Of a stretch of DNA of 44,401 nucleotides, positions 16,089 through 24,769 are shown in pieces. Made by a program: the position numbers and the translations under genes. The stretch lies in contig CAMWIR010000005.1 in NCBI GenBank assembly GCA_947174365.1, positions 1 to 44,401 of the forward strand. Reading direction: 5' to 3'. The notes beneath the pieces are model-generated. The model worked only from the letters and a program-made list of their open reading frames with translations. It had not been told where the DNA came from and did no database searches. The stretch comes from an uncultured Ruminococcus sp. (GTDB lineage: Bacteria; Bacillota; Clostridia; Oscillospirales; Ruminococcaceae). Numbering within the stretch: position 1 is the first letter of the stretch; each line of letters begins with the position of its first letter.

Positions 16089-19000
16089 CTATATTTTGGT
16101 TATGTCTATCATTTCCATTTCGTCAATGTCCTTGCCCATGGCAAGAATGTCCGCTACGGCGTTGGCGGTGTCAATGGCGGTAAGGCAGCAGATAGAGCGC
16201 TCAACAGTCTTGCGGCGGATCTTAACGCTGTCGTAAGCGGGGATCCTGCCCTTTGCGGAGGTGGAGATAACATAGTTTATCTTGCCGCTGTCCAGCAGGG
16301 TCATAACGTTGGGCTTTTCCTCGGAAGCCTTTCTTACGGCGTTTGCAGCAACCATGTTCTTGTTGAGAGTGGAGGCTGTGCCGAAGGTGGCGTAAATATC
16401 AAAGCCCAGGCGCTCGAATTTTTCGGCAACGTAGATGATCTCCTGCTTGTCGGTGTCACGGACGGTTATCAGCACGCCGCCGTCCTTTTTCATGTTATAG
16501 CCCGCTGCCACAAGTCCCTTGAAAAGCGCGTCCTCAAAGGTCTTTGCAATGCCAAGGGTCTCGCCTGTGGATTTCATCTCGGGCCCCAGAGCGGTGTCCA
16601 CGTCATGGAGCTTTTCAAAGCTGAAAACGGGAACTTTAACGGCGATAAAGTCCGCTTCCTTGTAAAGTCCGCCCTTGTAGCCCTGTTCTTTAAGAGAATG
16701 ACCCATCATTATCTTAGTGGCGATATCCACCATGGGAACGCCCGTTACCTTGGAAATATAGGGCACGGTACGGGAGGAGCGGGGGTTTACCTCGATAACA
16801 TAGACCTCGTTGTTGTAGACCACATACTGAATGTTCACAAGTCCCTTGACTTTAAGCTCCATAGCAAGCTTGCCTGTGTAGTCAATAATGGTCTCACGGA
16901 TTTTCTTGGTAAGAGTGAGGGCGGGATATACGGAAATGGAATCTCCCGAGTGCACGCCTGCACGCTCGATGTGCTCCATGATACCGGGGATAAGGAAATC
17001 CTCCCCGTCGCAGATAGCGTCAACCTCGACCTCCTTTCCCATCATATATTTATCAATGAGCACAGGGTTTTCCAGAGAGCCGCCGCCTGTGATTATTTCC
17101 ATATATTCCTCAATATCCTTGTCGGAGTGAGCGATTATCATATTCTGCCCGCCCAGCACGTAGGAGGGGCGCATAAGCACGGGATAACCTAAATCTCTTG
17201 CGGCAGTAAGCGCCTCTTCGGTATTCATTACCGTGTGACCTGCGGGACGGGGAATGCCGCATTTATTCAGCAGCTCGTCAAACCTCTCCATGTCCTCGGC
17301 AGCGTCAATACTGTCGGCGGAAGTGCCGAGAATGTTCACGCCAAGCTCTGCAAGGTGCTTTGTAAGCTTTATGGCAGTCTGTCCGCCGAACTGAACAACT
17401 ACGCCGTAGGGCTGCTCGGTCTCGATTATCGCCTCCACGTCCTCTATGGTAAGGGGGTCGAAATAAAGCCTGTCGCCTGTGTCAAAGTCGGTGGAAACGG
17501 TCTCGGGGTTGTTGTTGCAGATAACAGCGTCACAGCCCATTTCCTTTAGCGCCCACACGCAGTGAACGGAGCAGTAGTCGAATTCTATGCCCTGACCTAT
17601 TCTGATAGGCCCCGAGCCGAAAACTATAATGCGCTTCTTGCCCTTGTCGGTGCGATCGATAAACTGCTTTGCCTCGTTTTCCTCGTCAAAGGTGGAGTAG
17701 AAATAGGGGGTCTCCGCCTTGAATTCTCCTGCGCAGGTGTCAACCATTTTGAACACGGCCTTTGTGTGCTTGGGGCACTTTTTGCCGCTTATCTTTTCAA
17801 TGGTGCTGTCAAGATAGCCGTAACGTTTGGCGGTATCGTATTTTTCCTCCGTAAGCTCTCCTTCCGCCAGCCATTCTTCAAGGTCGCAGAGGTTTTTGAT
17901 CTTAGCTAAGAACCATTTGTCTATCATGGTTATTTTATTTATCTCATCAATGGAAACGCCCCGCTTTATTGCCTCGAAGATAACAAAGCAGCGCTCGTCG
18001 TCCACATTGTGCAGGCGTGTATGGATCTCCTCGTCGGTCATTCCTTTAAGCTTTTTCATATTAAAGGAGTCAAGTCCCAGCTCAATGGAGCGGACTGCTT
18101 TCATCATGGCGTGTTCAAAGGAAGTGCCTATTGACATGACCTCGCCCGTTGCCATCATCTGAGTGCCGAGAGTTCTCTTGGCGTAAACGAATTTATCAAA
18201 GGGCCATTTGGGGAATTTTACCACCACATAGTCAATGGCAGGCTCAAAGCAAGCGTAGGTATTGCCTGTAACGGCATTGATAATTTCATCAAGGGTATAG
18301 CCTATGGCAATTCGTGTTGCGACCTTTGCAATGGGGTAGCCCGTGGCTTTGGAGGCAAGAGCTGAGGAGCGGGAAACTCTGGGGTTTACCTCGATCACCG
18401 CATATTCAAAGGAATCGGGCTTCAAGGCAAACTGGCAGTTGCAGCCGCCCTCAACTTTAAGTTCGGAAACTATGTTGATAGCCGCTGTCCGCAGCATCTG
18501 ATATTCCTTGTCCGCAAGGGTCACGGCAGGGGCGATAACTATGGAATCTCCCGTGTGAACTCCTACGGGGTCGAAGTTTTCCATGGAGCAGACTGTTATG
18601 GCATTTCCCTTGCTGTCACGGATTACCTCGAACTCTATCTCCTTCCAGCCGCTTATACACTTTTCCACCAGTATCTGGGTAATGGGAGAAAGCCGCAGGC
18701 CGTTTGTGGCAATGTCTTCCAGTTCCTCTTTATTGTTTGCAATGCCGCCGCCTGTGCCGCCAAGAGTAAAGGCGGGACGAACGATAACGGGATAGCCTAT
18801 GACCTCGGCAAATTCCAGTGCGTCAGGCACATTTTCCACGACCTTTGAGGGAATGCAGGGCTCGCCTATTTTTTCCATAGTGTCCTTAAATGCCTGCCTG
18901 TCCTCCGCCTTGTGAATGGTGAGAGGGTCTGCGCCCAGAAGCTTTACCCCTTGTTCTTCCAGAAAGCCGCACTCCGCCAGCTGCATGGAAAGGGTAAGAC

Positions 19001-19283
19001 CTGTCTGTCCGCCCAGGGTGGAAAGAATGCTGTCGGGCTTTTCCTCGGCAATTATCTTCTTGCAAACGTCCAATGTCAGAGGCTCTATGTAGACCTTATC
19101 CGCCATTGCCTTGTCGGTCATTATGGTAGCGGGGTTGGAGTTTATGAGCACTACCTCCAGTCCCTCGGCTTTAAGAGCGCGGCAAGCCTGCGTTCCCGCA
19201 TAGTCAAACTCGGCTGCCTGTCCGATTATGATAGGTCCCGAGCCTATTACAAGAACCTTTTTAATATCCTTACGCAGTGGCAT
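16089..19283 (-). CDS. carB: Carbamoyl-phosphate synthase large subunit
   Basis: A full-length 1064-residue CarB, which makes carbamoyl phosphate from bicarbonate, ATP and the ammonia delivered by CarA. The two homologous ATP-grasp halves are visible, each beginning with a phosphate-binding stretch (VIGSGPIIIGQAAEFDYAG near residue 13 and VFGSGPIRIGQGIEFDYCSVH near 560) and each with an EVNPRxSRS/T segment. The C-terminal allosteric MGS-like domain covers about the last 130 residues. The start lies one base after the carA stop. It is fourth in the pyrR-pyrCF-carA-carB operon. Confidence 0.98.
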   Translation of the reverse strand: MPLRKDIKKVLVIGSGPIIIGQAAEFDYAGTQACRALKAEGLEVVLINSNPATIMTDKAMADKVYIEPLTLDVCKKIIAEEKPDSILSTLGGQTGLTLSMQLAECGFLEEQGVKLLGADPLTIHKAEDRQAFKDTMEKIGEPCIPSKVVENVPDALEFAEVIGYPVIVRPAFTLGGTGGGIANNKEELEDIATNGLRLSPITQILVEKCISGWKEIEFEVIRDSKGNAITVCSMENFDPVGVHTGDSIVIAPAVTLADKEYQMLRTAAINIVSELKVEGGCNCQFALKPDSFEYAVIEVNPRVSRSSALASKATGYPIAKVATRIAIGYTLDEIINAVTGNTYACFEPAIDYVVVKFPKWPFDKFVYAKRTLGTQMMATGEVMSIGTSFEHAMMKAVRSIELGLDSFNMKKLKGMTDEEIHTRLHNVDDERCFVIFEAIKRGVSIDEINKITMIDKWFLAKIKNLCDLEEWLAEGELTEEKYDTAKRYGYLDSTIEKISGKKCPKHTKAVFKMVDTCAGEFKAETPYFYSTFDEENEAKQFIDRTDKGKKRIIVFGSGPIRIGQGIEFDYCSVHCVWALKEMGCDAVICNNNPETVSTDFDTGDRLYFDPLTIEDVEAIIETEQPYGVVVQFGGQTAIKLTKHLAELGVNILGTSADSIDAAEDMERFDELLNKCGIPRPAGHTVMNTEEALTAARDLGYPVLMRPSYVLGGQNMIIAHSDKDIEEYMEIITGGGSLENPVLIDKYMMGKEVEVDAICDGEDFLIPGIMEHIERAGVHSGDSISVYPALTLTKKIRETIIDYTGKLAMELKVKGLVNIQYVVYNNEVYVIEVNPRSSRTVPYISKVTGVPMVDIATKIMMGHSLKEQGYKGGLYKEADFIAVKVPVFSFEKLHDVDTALGPEMKSTGETLGIAKTFEDALFKGLVAAGYNMKKDGGVLITVRDTDKQEIIYVAEKFERLGFDIYATFGTASTLNKNMVAANAVRKASEEKPNVMTLLDSGKINYVISTSAKGRIPAYDSVKIRRKTVERSICCLTAIDTANAVADILAMGKDIDEMEMIDITKI

Positions 19284-19284
19284 A

Positions 19285-20397
19285 TTACTTCTCCTCCTTA
19301 TAGGACTTTATCATACTAACAAATTCATCAAACTGATATGCCGTGTCCTTGGGTCCGCAGCAAGCCTCGGGGTGGAACTGAACGGTAAAGCAGGGGAAAT
19401 TTTTATAGCGCACGCCCTCGCAAGTGCCGTCGTTGGCGTTTTTATGGGAAACCTCTCCCATTTCGGGGGTTATGCTATCGTTCACCACTGCATAGCCATG
19501 ATTCTGGCTGGTGACAAATGTCCTGCCAAGTTTAAGGTCGATAACAGGCTGATTGCCGCCTCTGTGACCGTATTTGAGCTTTTCCGTTCTGCCGCCGCAG
19601 GCAAGCGCCATAAGCTGATGCCCCAGGCATATGCCGAAAATGGGAATGCCCATTTCCTTCATTTCCCGCAGGTTTTCGATTATTTCCGTATTTTCCGCAG
19701 GGTTGCCCGGACCGTTGGAGAGCATTATGCCCTCTGCGCCCATTTCACGAAGCTCGGCGGCGGTGGTCTTTGCGGGAACTATAGTGACATTGCAGCCACG
19801 CTTTACAAGCTCACGCCTGATGTTGTCCTTTTCGCCGAAGTCCAGCAGAGCGACCTCATATTTACCGTTTTCCGCCTCAAAGCGCTCACGCTTGTCGGTG
19901 GTAACAGCGTCCACTGCGCCCTTTATGGAAAATGCGTTTATCTCCTTTAAAAGCTCTTCCTTTTTCTCGTAGACGTTTTCGGTGGTTATGACTCCGTTCA
20001 TAACGCCCTCTTCACGAATGATACGTGTAAGACAGCGTGTATCTATGGAGTGTATCCCGATAATATTGTATTTTTTCAGAAAGCTGTCAATGTCGGTCTT
20101 GCAGCGGAAATTCGAGGGCGTGCTGCACCATTCTCTTACAATATATCCGCTGACAACCGAGCCGCCCGACTCGTTGTCGTCCTCATTGACGCCGTAGTTG
20201 CCTATGAGGGGAAAGGTCTGGGTCACTATCTGCCCGTAGTAGCTGGGGTCGGTGAGGGTCTCGGTATAGCCCGTCATACCTGTGGTAAAAACTATTTCGC
20301 CTATCTTAGTGCCCTTTGCTCCGAAAGAATATCCCTCGAAGATCCTGCCGTTTGCAAGCATAACATAAGCCTTATCGCCCATATTGAATAAAGACAT
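19285..20397 (-). CDS. carA: Carbamoyl-phosphate synthase small subunit
   Basis: A 370-residue glutamine amidotransferase subunit. The N-terminal domain has FTTGMTGYTETLTDPSYYGQ. The class I amidotransferase domain has the nucleophile in FGICLGHQ, and His and Glu in FHPEACCGP. AAGGAGG precedes the ATG at 20397. The 78-base gap after pyrCF holds a small hairpin (GGCGCT/AGCGCC, 20444-20463) without a U-tract, so transcription probably continues from pyrR. Confidence 0.97.
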   Translation of the reverse strand: MSLFNMGDKAYVMLANGRIFEGYSFGAKGTKIGEIVFTTGMTGYTETLTDPSYYGQIVTQTFPLIGNYGVNEDDNESGGSVVSGYIVREWCSTPSNFRCKTDIDSFLKKYNIIGIHSIDTRCLTRIIREEGVMNGVITTENVYEKKEELLKEINAFSIKGAVDAVTTDKRERFEAENGKYEVALLDFGEKDNIRRELVKRGCNVTIVPAKTTAAELREMGAEGIMLSNGPGNPAENTEIIENLREMKEMGIPIFGICLGHQLMALACGGRTEKLKYGHRGGNQPVIDLKLGRTFVTSQNHGYAVVNDSITPEMGEVSHKNANDGTCEGVRYKNFPCFTVQFHPEACCGPKDTAYQFDEFVSMIKSYKEEK

Positions 20398-20475
20398 CGT
20401 TACGTTATCCTCCTTAAAATTTATTTCGGTATCATATTACCATGGCGCTTAAATTTCAGCGCCGAACTTTTTGGC

Positions 20476-22701
20476 TTACTTTCCAAGTCTTATCACAGGC
20501 ACATAAGCCGTCAGATCGTCTCTCATACGAATGACCTCACGCCTTGCAGCCTCGGCGTATTCCCGCTCGTCGCAGCCCTCGTTCTTGTAGGCGCACATTA
20601 CCGCACGGGAGGAATTGACTATCGCTCCGAGACCGTTTTCGTCAAAGCCCTCGGCAGCCCCTGCCGCACCGCCGCCCTGCGCCCCGTAGCCGGGGATAAG
20701 GAAGAATGTGTGAGGCAGCTTCCTGCGCATTTCACGAAGCATTTCTGGGTAGGTAGCGCCTATCACAGCGCCTACAGAGGAGTAACCGTACTGTCCCATG
20801 TATTCCTCGCCCCATTTTTCGCACATATCTCCCATTGTTTCATACACGGTCTTGCCGTCGCAGAGCCGCCTGTCCTGAAGCTCTCCGGAGGACTTGTTGG
20901 AGGTTTTCACCAGGACGAATATGCCGCCGCCTGTTTTAAGGGCGGGAGTTATACCGTCTGTGCCGAGATATCCGTTTACCGTAAGAGCGTCCGCCTCAAA
21001 GGGACGCACCTGCTCGCCGTAAACCTCCGTGCCGCCGAGATATGCCGCAGAATAAGCGTCCATGGTAGCGCCTATGTCGTTGCGCTTGCCGTCCACTATT
21101 ACGAAAAGTCCCTTTGAATGAGCGTATTTAATGGTCTTTTCAAGGGTCTTGACTCCATGGTAACCGTACATTTCATAATACGCCGCCTGGGGCTTTACCG
21201 CAGGAACAATATCGCAGACAGCGTCGATTATCCCCTTGTTAAAGCGGTAGATCGCAGCCGCAGCCGCCTTTAAGCCCTCGCCGTGCTTTTCAACAGCCGC
21301 CTCCTTTATAAATTCGGGGATATACTCCAGCTTCGGGTCAAGTCCCACCACAGTGGGATTGCCTGTTTCCACGATCTTTTCGATAAGCCTGTCAAATGCT
21401 GCTCCCTTCATATTCTCGCTTCCTTTCATAATAGGGTCTTTATAGATTATCCTGCCGTCGTTAAAGGTCAGCAGCACCTTTCCTTTGAGCCGCTCGCCTT
21501 TAAAAACGCTGTTGACGGATTTAGAGTGAAGCTTTTTCGGGTCGACAACCCACTCCGCCTCCGGGTCTGCTATGATAAATTCCGCCTTTTCCCCCTCTTT
21601 GAGAATTGCCTCGGGTATCCCCGCAATTCGCCTCGGTGCTGCGGACATTAAGGTGACAAGCTTTTCAAGGGGCATTCCCATGCCGTGATGAAGAGCCGTA
21701 ACAGAGGCTGCAAAGGAAGTCTCCAGTCCCACAACGCCGTTTGGAGCGGTCTCGAAATCCGCCTTTTCCTCCGCCGTATGGGGGGCGTGGTCGGTGACAA
21801 TGCAGTCGATAGTTCCGTCAAGAACGCCCCGCAGAACCGCAAGCCTGTCCGATTCCTCCCTCAAAGGGGGATTCATGCGATAATCAGCGTCTCTTGACAA
21901 AAGCTTTAAATGAGTGAACATGAAATAATGAGGCGCAGTCTCGCAGGTAACTCTTATCCCCCGCCTTTTTGCGTCCTTGATAAGCCCCACGCTGCCTCTT
22001 GTGGAAACATGACATATGTGGATCCTTGCGCCTCCCGCCTCAGCCAGCGCCAGTTCTCTTGCGGTAACGCTGTCCTCGGAAGCCCTGTCCATGCCCTTTA
22101 CGCCGATAGTTTCCGAAACGCTGCCTCTGTGCATTATCCCGCCGTCGATTATCTTCAAATCTTCACAGTGGGAGGCCGCAAGCAAGCCCTTTTCGGAGGC
22201 TCTTTCCAAAGCCCGCCGCATAAGCTCTCCGTTTGCCACAGGCTTGCCGTCGTCGGAGATCATCTTTATCCCCTTGGCGGCGTAAAGGGAGAAGTCCGCC
22301 AGCTTTTCCCCCTCCATTCCCTCGGTAACAGCGCACACGGGATATACCTTTACCCCCGTAGGCTCTGCCTTTTTTCTTATATAGTCAATGGTTTCCTCAT
22401 TGTCGCACACGGGAGATGTGTTCGGCATACAGCAAAGGGCAGTAACTCCCCCTGCGGCAGCGGCGGCGCAGCCCGTGAGTATATCCTCCTTATGGGTCTG
22501 CCCCGGGTCACGCAGATGCACGTGTATATCGCACAGCCCGGGCATGGCTATAAGCCCCTCGCATTCGTAAATTTCGTCGCAGCCGCTGTCGGGCAAGCCT
22601 GCGCCTATGTTTTCGATTTTTCCGTCCTCCACCAGAATATCTCCCGTGGCAACGGAATTTTCACCGTAGATCTTCAAGTGCTTAAACAGTATCTTTTTCA
22701 T
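20476..22701 (-). CDS. pyrC-pyrF: Fused dihydroorotase - orotidine 5'-phosphate decarboxylase
   Basis: A 741-residue single frame joining two pyrimidine enzymes. Residues 1-424 are a class I dihydroorotase with the metal ligands in DIHVHLRDPG, the HCED and HICHVSTR histidines and the VTDHAPH Asp/His. Residues 431-741 are an OMP decarboxylase (type 2) with GLDPKLEYIPE and the catalytic DGKRNDIGATMDAY. The linker is only about six residues. At codon 431 (minus-strand ATG ending at 21411) an AAAGGAAG site lies nine bases upstream, exactly where free-standing PyrF proteins begin (FDRLIEKI...). The decarboxylase may therefore also be made separately. The two proteins catalyse non-consecutive steps (three and six). 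It lies between pyrR and carA. Confidence 0.95.
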   Translation of the reverse strand: MKKILFKHLKIYGENSVATGDILVEDGKIENIGAGLPDSGCDEIYECEGLIAMPGLCDIHVHLRDPGQTHKEDILTGCAAAAAGGVTALCCMPNTSPVCDNEETIDYIRKKAEPTGVKVYPVCAVTEGMEGEKLADFSLYAAKGIKMISDDGKPVANGELMRRALERASEKGLLAASHCEDLKIIDGGIMHRGSVSETIGVKGMDRASEDSVTARELALAEAGGARIHICHVSTRGSVGLIKDAKRRGIRVTCETAPHYFMFTHLKLLSRDADYRMNPPLREESDRLAVLRGVLDGTIDCIVTDHAPHTAEEKADFETAPNGVVGLETSFAASVTALHHGMGMPLEKLVTLMSAAPRRIAGIPEAILKEGEKAEFIIADPEAEWVVDPKKLHSKSVNSVFKGERLKGKVLLTFNDGRIIYKDPIMKGSENMKGAAFDRLIEKIVETGNPTVVGLDPKLEYIPEFIKEAAVEKHGEGLKAAAAAIYRFNKGIIDAVCDIVPAVKPQAAYYEMYGYHGVKTLEKTIKYAHSKGLFVIVDGKRNDIGATMDAYSAAYLGGTEVYGEQVRPFEADALTVNGYLGTDGITPALKTGGGIFVLVKTSNKSSGELQDRRLCDGKTVYETMGDMCEKWGEEYMGQYGYSSVGAVIGATYPEMLREMRRKLPHTFFLIPGYGAQGGGAAGAAEGFDENGLGAIVNSSRAVMCAYKNEGCDEREYAEAARREVIRMRDDLTAYVPVIRLGK

Positions 22702-22744
22702 TGTAAGTAATGCCGCCCCTTTCTTGACAATTAATAACTATTTA

Positions 22745-23266
22745 TCAACTCATGATTATGACCTTATCGCAGCCGTCAGTCTCTCTCACCATTACCTTAA
22801 CAACTTCCTCCCGGGAAGTGGGGACGTTCTTTCCCACATAATCCGGACGGATAGGCAGCTCTCTGTGGCCTCGGTCAATAAGGACCGCCAGCTGTACGGA
22901 GCGGGGTCTGCCCCTGCTCATAACGGCGTCAATAGCGGCTCTGGTGCTCCTGCCGGTAAATATGACGTCGTCCACCAATACCACGTCCTTTCCCCTTACA
23001 TCAAAAGAAACAGAGGACATATCGCTGTCGGCTGCCTTAACATCATCTCTGTAAGATGTAATGTCAAGCGTGCCTACAGGAATATCGCTGCCCTCTGTTT
23101 CGCGAAGCTTTTCGGCAATGCGCCCGGCAAGATATGCCCCCCGGGACATGATCCCCATAAGGCAAATGCCGCCCACGCCCTTATTCCGCTCGATAATTTC
23201 GCAGGAAATGCGGGACACCGCCCTGTTCATGGCGCTTTCGTCCAATATAACTGCTTTCTCTTTCAC
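22745..23266 (-). CDS. pyrR: Bifunctional pyr operon attenuator / uracil phosphoribosyltransferase
   Basis: A 173-residue PyrR: an RNA-binding attenuation protein that senses UMP/UTP and has uracil phosphoribosyltransferase activity. The PRPP-binding signature is [17 protein letters not shown]. The ORF track begins at 23305, but that codon lies inside the leader terminator. The true start is GTG 23266, six bases after GGAGGTG. It is the first gene of the operon, directly behind the attenuator. Confidence 0.95.
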   Translation of the reverse strand: MKEKAVILDESAMNRAVSRISCEIIERNKGVGGICLMGIMSRGAYLAGRIAEKLRETEGSDIPVGTLDITSYRDDVKAADSDMSSVSFDVRGKDVVLVDDVIFTGRSTRAAIDAVMSRGRPRSVQLAVLIDRGHRELPIRPDYVGKNVPTSREEVVKVMVRETDGCDKVIIMS

Positions 23267-23285
23267 CGTAACACCTCCGCAACAC

Positions 23286-23316
23286 AAAAAAACTGTCCGC
23301 CGCAACCGACAGACAG
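23286..23316 (-). terminator. Attenuator terminator of the pyr operon leader
   Basis: In the minus-strand transcript CTGTCTG ... CGGACAG forms a seven-base-pair stem (one G-U) with a ten-base loop, followed by seven U. It ends about 20 bases before the pyrR start codon, as expected for PyrR-controlled attenuation. Confidence 0.85.
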
Positions 23317-23496
23317 CAACTAAAGGCTATAAATAAAGCGGCAAAAGTCAACACGCCTTGCATTAATGCAAAACCGCATACGTACTCCGCACTCTTTGGG
23401 AGATCATCGGATCTCCATACCGCCGCATAAAACGCCAATAATCAAATTTAAGCTGCCTTGTCGATCTCACGGGATCAACTTAAAGGCTTTCGTACT
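23317..23496 (-). promoter_or_regulatory. PyrR-binding leader of the pyr operon
   Basis: About 180 nt of leader RNA between the promoter and the attenuator. The minus-strand segment at 23463-23476 (GATCCCGTGAGATC) closely matches the PyrR-binding loop consensus ARUCCNGNGAGGYU. A second hairpin, GGAGATC-CGAT-GATCTCC (23399-23416), lies further along and may be part of the antiterminator switch. When UMP is high PyrR should bind the first loop and favour termination. This is established for PyrR systems in Bacillus and inferred here. Confidence 0.8.
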
Positions 23497-23502
23497 TTTT
23501 TA

Positions 23503-23531
23503 ATTATACCACTTTTTTTCGCCGCTGTCAA
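23503..23531 (-). promoter_or_regulatory. pyr operon promoter
   Basis: Perfect consensus TTGACA (23526-23531), 17 bases, TATAAT (23503-23508) on the minus strand, about 237 bases before the pyrR GTG. Confidence 0.92.
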
Positions 23532-23589
23532 CACTTTCCGAAAACTTCTCGGAAATTTAACATTTAACAGATAAGCTCGTAACATTATT

Positions 23590-23704
23590 TTAGGGAAGCG
23601 CTGATTAAAGCATTCCCTAAAAATATGCTGTTCGTTAAATGGCGATTTGGCAAGCTTTTCTTCCTGCATACGGCGGGGAGAAAAGCTTTAACCGGCAATT
23701 CTCG
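23590..23704 (+). repeat. Hairpin-forming intergenic repeat, copy C
   Basis: Same orientation as copy D. It has TTAGGGAAGCGCTGATTAAAGC at the left end, AAAAATATGCTGTTCGTTAAATGGCGATTTGGC in the middle, and a hairpin AAGCTTTTCT ... GGGGAGAAAAGCTTT. The right end has decayed (AACCGGCAATTC instead of TTAATCGRCAGTTCC). It lies at the 3' end of the PF06541 gene and may terminate it. Confidence 0.7.
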
Positions 23705-23712
23705 GAAAAAGC

Positions 23713-24735
23713 TCACTCGCCCTTTGCTTCCTCGGCTTCATCGGGCGGTATGGGCATCTTCCCGTTTCTTTTACGCCTGGACAGCCTTGAACGCAGAAGA
23801 TTCAGAGCTTCCGTATATTTCCCCGCTTTCATTCGGGGGAATGCCTTGAGCAAACGTTCCGCCTCCTCGTCCCGCTCGGAAAGCAGACTTTCAAACTCCT
23901 TTTGCAGCCGCTCCAGCCTGGCGGCGTTGCTTTCGTTCATATCCTGGACTTTTTCGGCAACGTTTTCCTTAACATCCCGAGCCTTCTCGGTAACGTTTTC
24001 TTTTACGTCACGGGCCTTTTCGCTTACAGTTTCCTTAACGTCCTGCACCTTTTCGGTGACATTTTCCTTTACATCACGAGCCTTTTCCGTAACCGTTTCC
24101 ACATTGCTCTTTACCCTGAGTGTGCCCGAAGCAAGCTTCATGCCCGTTTTCACCGAGACCGCCAGCAGCAGCCTTGATATTTCGTCCAGTCTCCTTATCC
24201 GACGACTCAGGTTCACCGCCGCCGAAAAGGACGAAACCGTGTCCACCGCAATAAGCACTGCCATTATAATAACTATCCCCATTCCGATTTTCAATGGCAG
24301 CGAATGAATGGCATTCTCCAGCAAAGGCTCTACCAGCTGCACGCAGAACACGCAGCCTGCACCGAAAAAAAGGGAATTTCTAAGGCATATATAGCCCTTG
24401 AAATTGAATTTCATGTGACTGTAATCCCACCAGCGGGCATGAAAGATCTTTTCCATACCCCAGCCCATAAAAAGCTCAAAGCCTGTGCACAGCGCAGTCG
24501 AGGCAAGGAACAGCGGAATGACCATATCCTTTATCCCTCTGAAAAAAAGTATCACCATTACCATTCCAAATCCCTCAATGGGGCATATGGGCATATTTAA
24601 AAATCCTCTGTTCTGATATTCGCCCGTTTCGTAGGTCATATCCACCACTTCAACGCACCAGCCGATAAAGCTCCAGAAGCAGAAGATCAGAAAAAGCTCG
24701 TACAAGCTGTAATTTACATAAGGGAGCGCCTGCAT
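23713..24735 (-). CDS. PF06541-family membrane protein with LEA-like 11-residue repeats
   Basis: A 340-residue protein whose N-terminal ~170 residues are the putative ABC-transporter permease family PF06541 (DUF1113). Its hallmarks are FCFWSFIGWCVEV, GFLNMPICPIEGFG and the aromatic HARWWDYSHMKFNFKGYICL, with five or six membrane helices. The C-terminal part carries five perfect-length 11-residue repeats (residues 215-269, VTEKARDVKEN-like), giving an amphipathic apolipoprotein/LEA-type helix. A coiled-coil and basic segment follows. The function of PF06541 is unknown; the repeats suggest that this version contacts a membrane surface or protein partner. The start follows AAAGGTG. Confidence 0.85.
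   Translation of the reverse strand: MQALPYVNYSLYELFLIFCFWSFIGWCVEVVDMTYETGEYQNRGFLNMPICPIEGFGMVMVILFFRGIKDMVIPLFLASTALCTGFELFMGWGMEKIFHARWWDYSHMKFNFKGYICLRNSLFFGAGCVFCVQLVEPLLENAIHSLPLKIGMGIVIIMAVLIAVDTVSSFSAAVNLSRRIRRLDEISRLLLAVSVKTGMKLASGTLRVKSNVETVTEKARDVKENVTEKVQDVKETVSEKARDVKENVTEKARDVKENVAEKVQDMNESNAARLERLQKEFESLLSERDEEAERLLKAFPRMKAGKYTEALNLLRSRLSRRKRNGKMPIPPDEAEEAKGE
23929..24093 (-). repeat. Five coding 33-bp tandem repeats
   Basis: 165 bases encode five consecutive 11-residue units (VTEKARDVKEN, VTEKVQDVKET, VSEKARDVKEN, VTEKARDVKEN, VAEKVQDMNES). The DNA units differ by synonymous and conservative changes, so the array is older than a recent slippage event. Confidence 0.9.
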
Positions 24736-24769
24736 ATATTTTTATCAACACCTTTCCCGGCAGTTCGGT

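Noticed and set aside
15963-17192. 409-codon plus-strand ORF opposite carB
   Set aside because: It is antisense to the conserved carB frame, begins inside the MITE-like element and shows no protein family features or ribosome binding site.
20444-20463. Hairpin between pyrCF and carA as a terminator
   Set aside because: The stem is six base pairs and no U-tract follows on the transcribed strand, so termination is unlikely.
23929-24093. 33-bp tandem repeats resembling a CRISPR array
   Set aside because: The units are contiguous with no spacers, and they encode 11-residue repeats in frame with a membrane protein.
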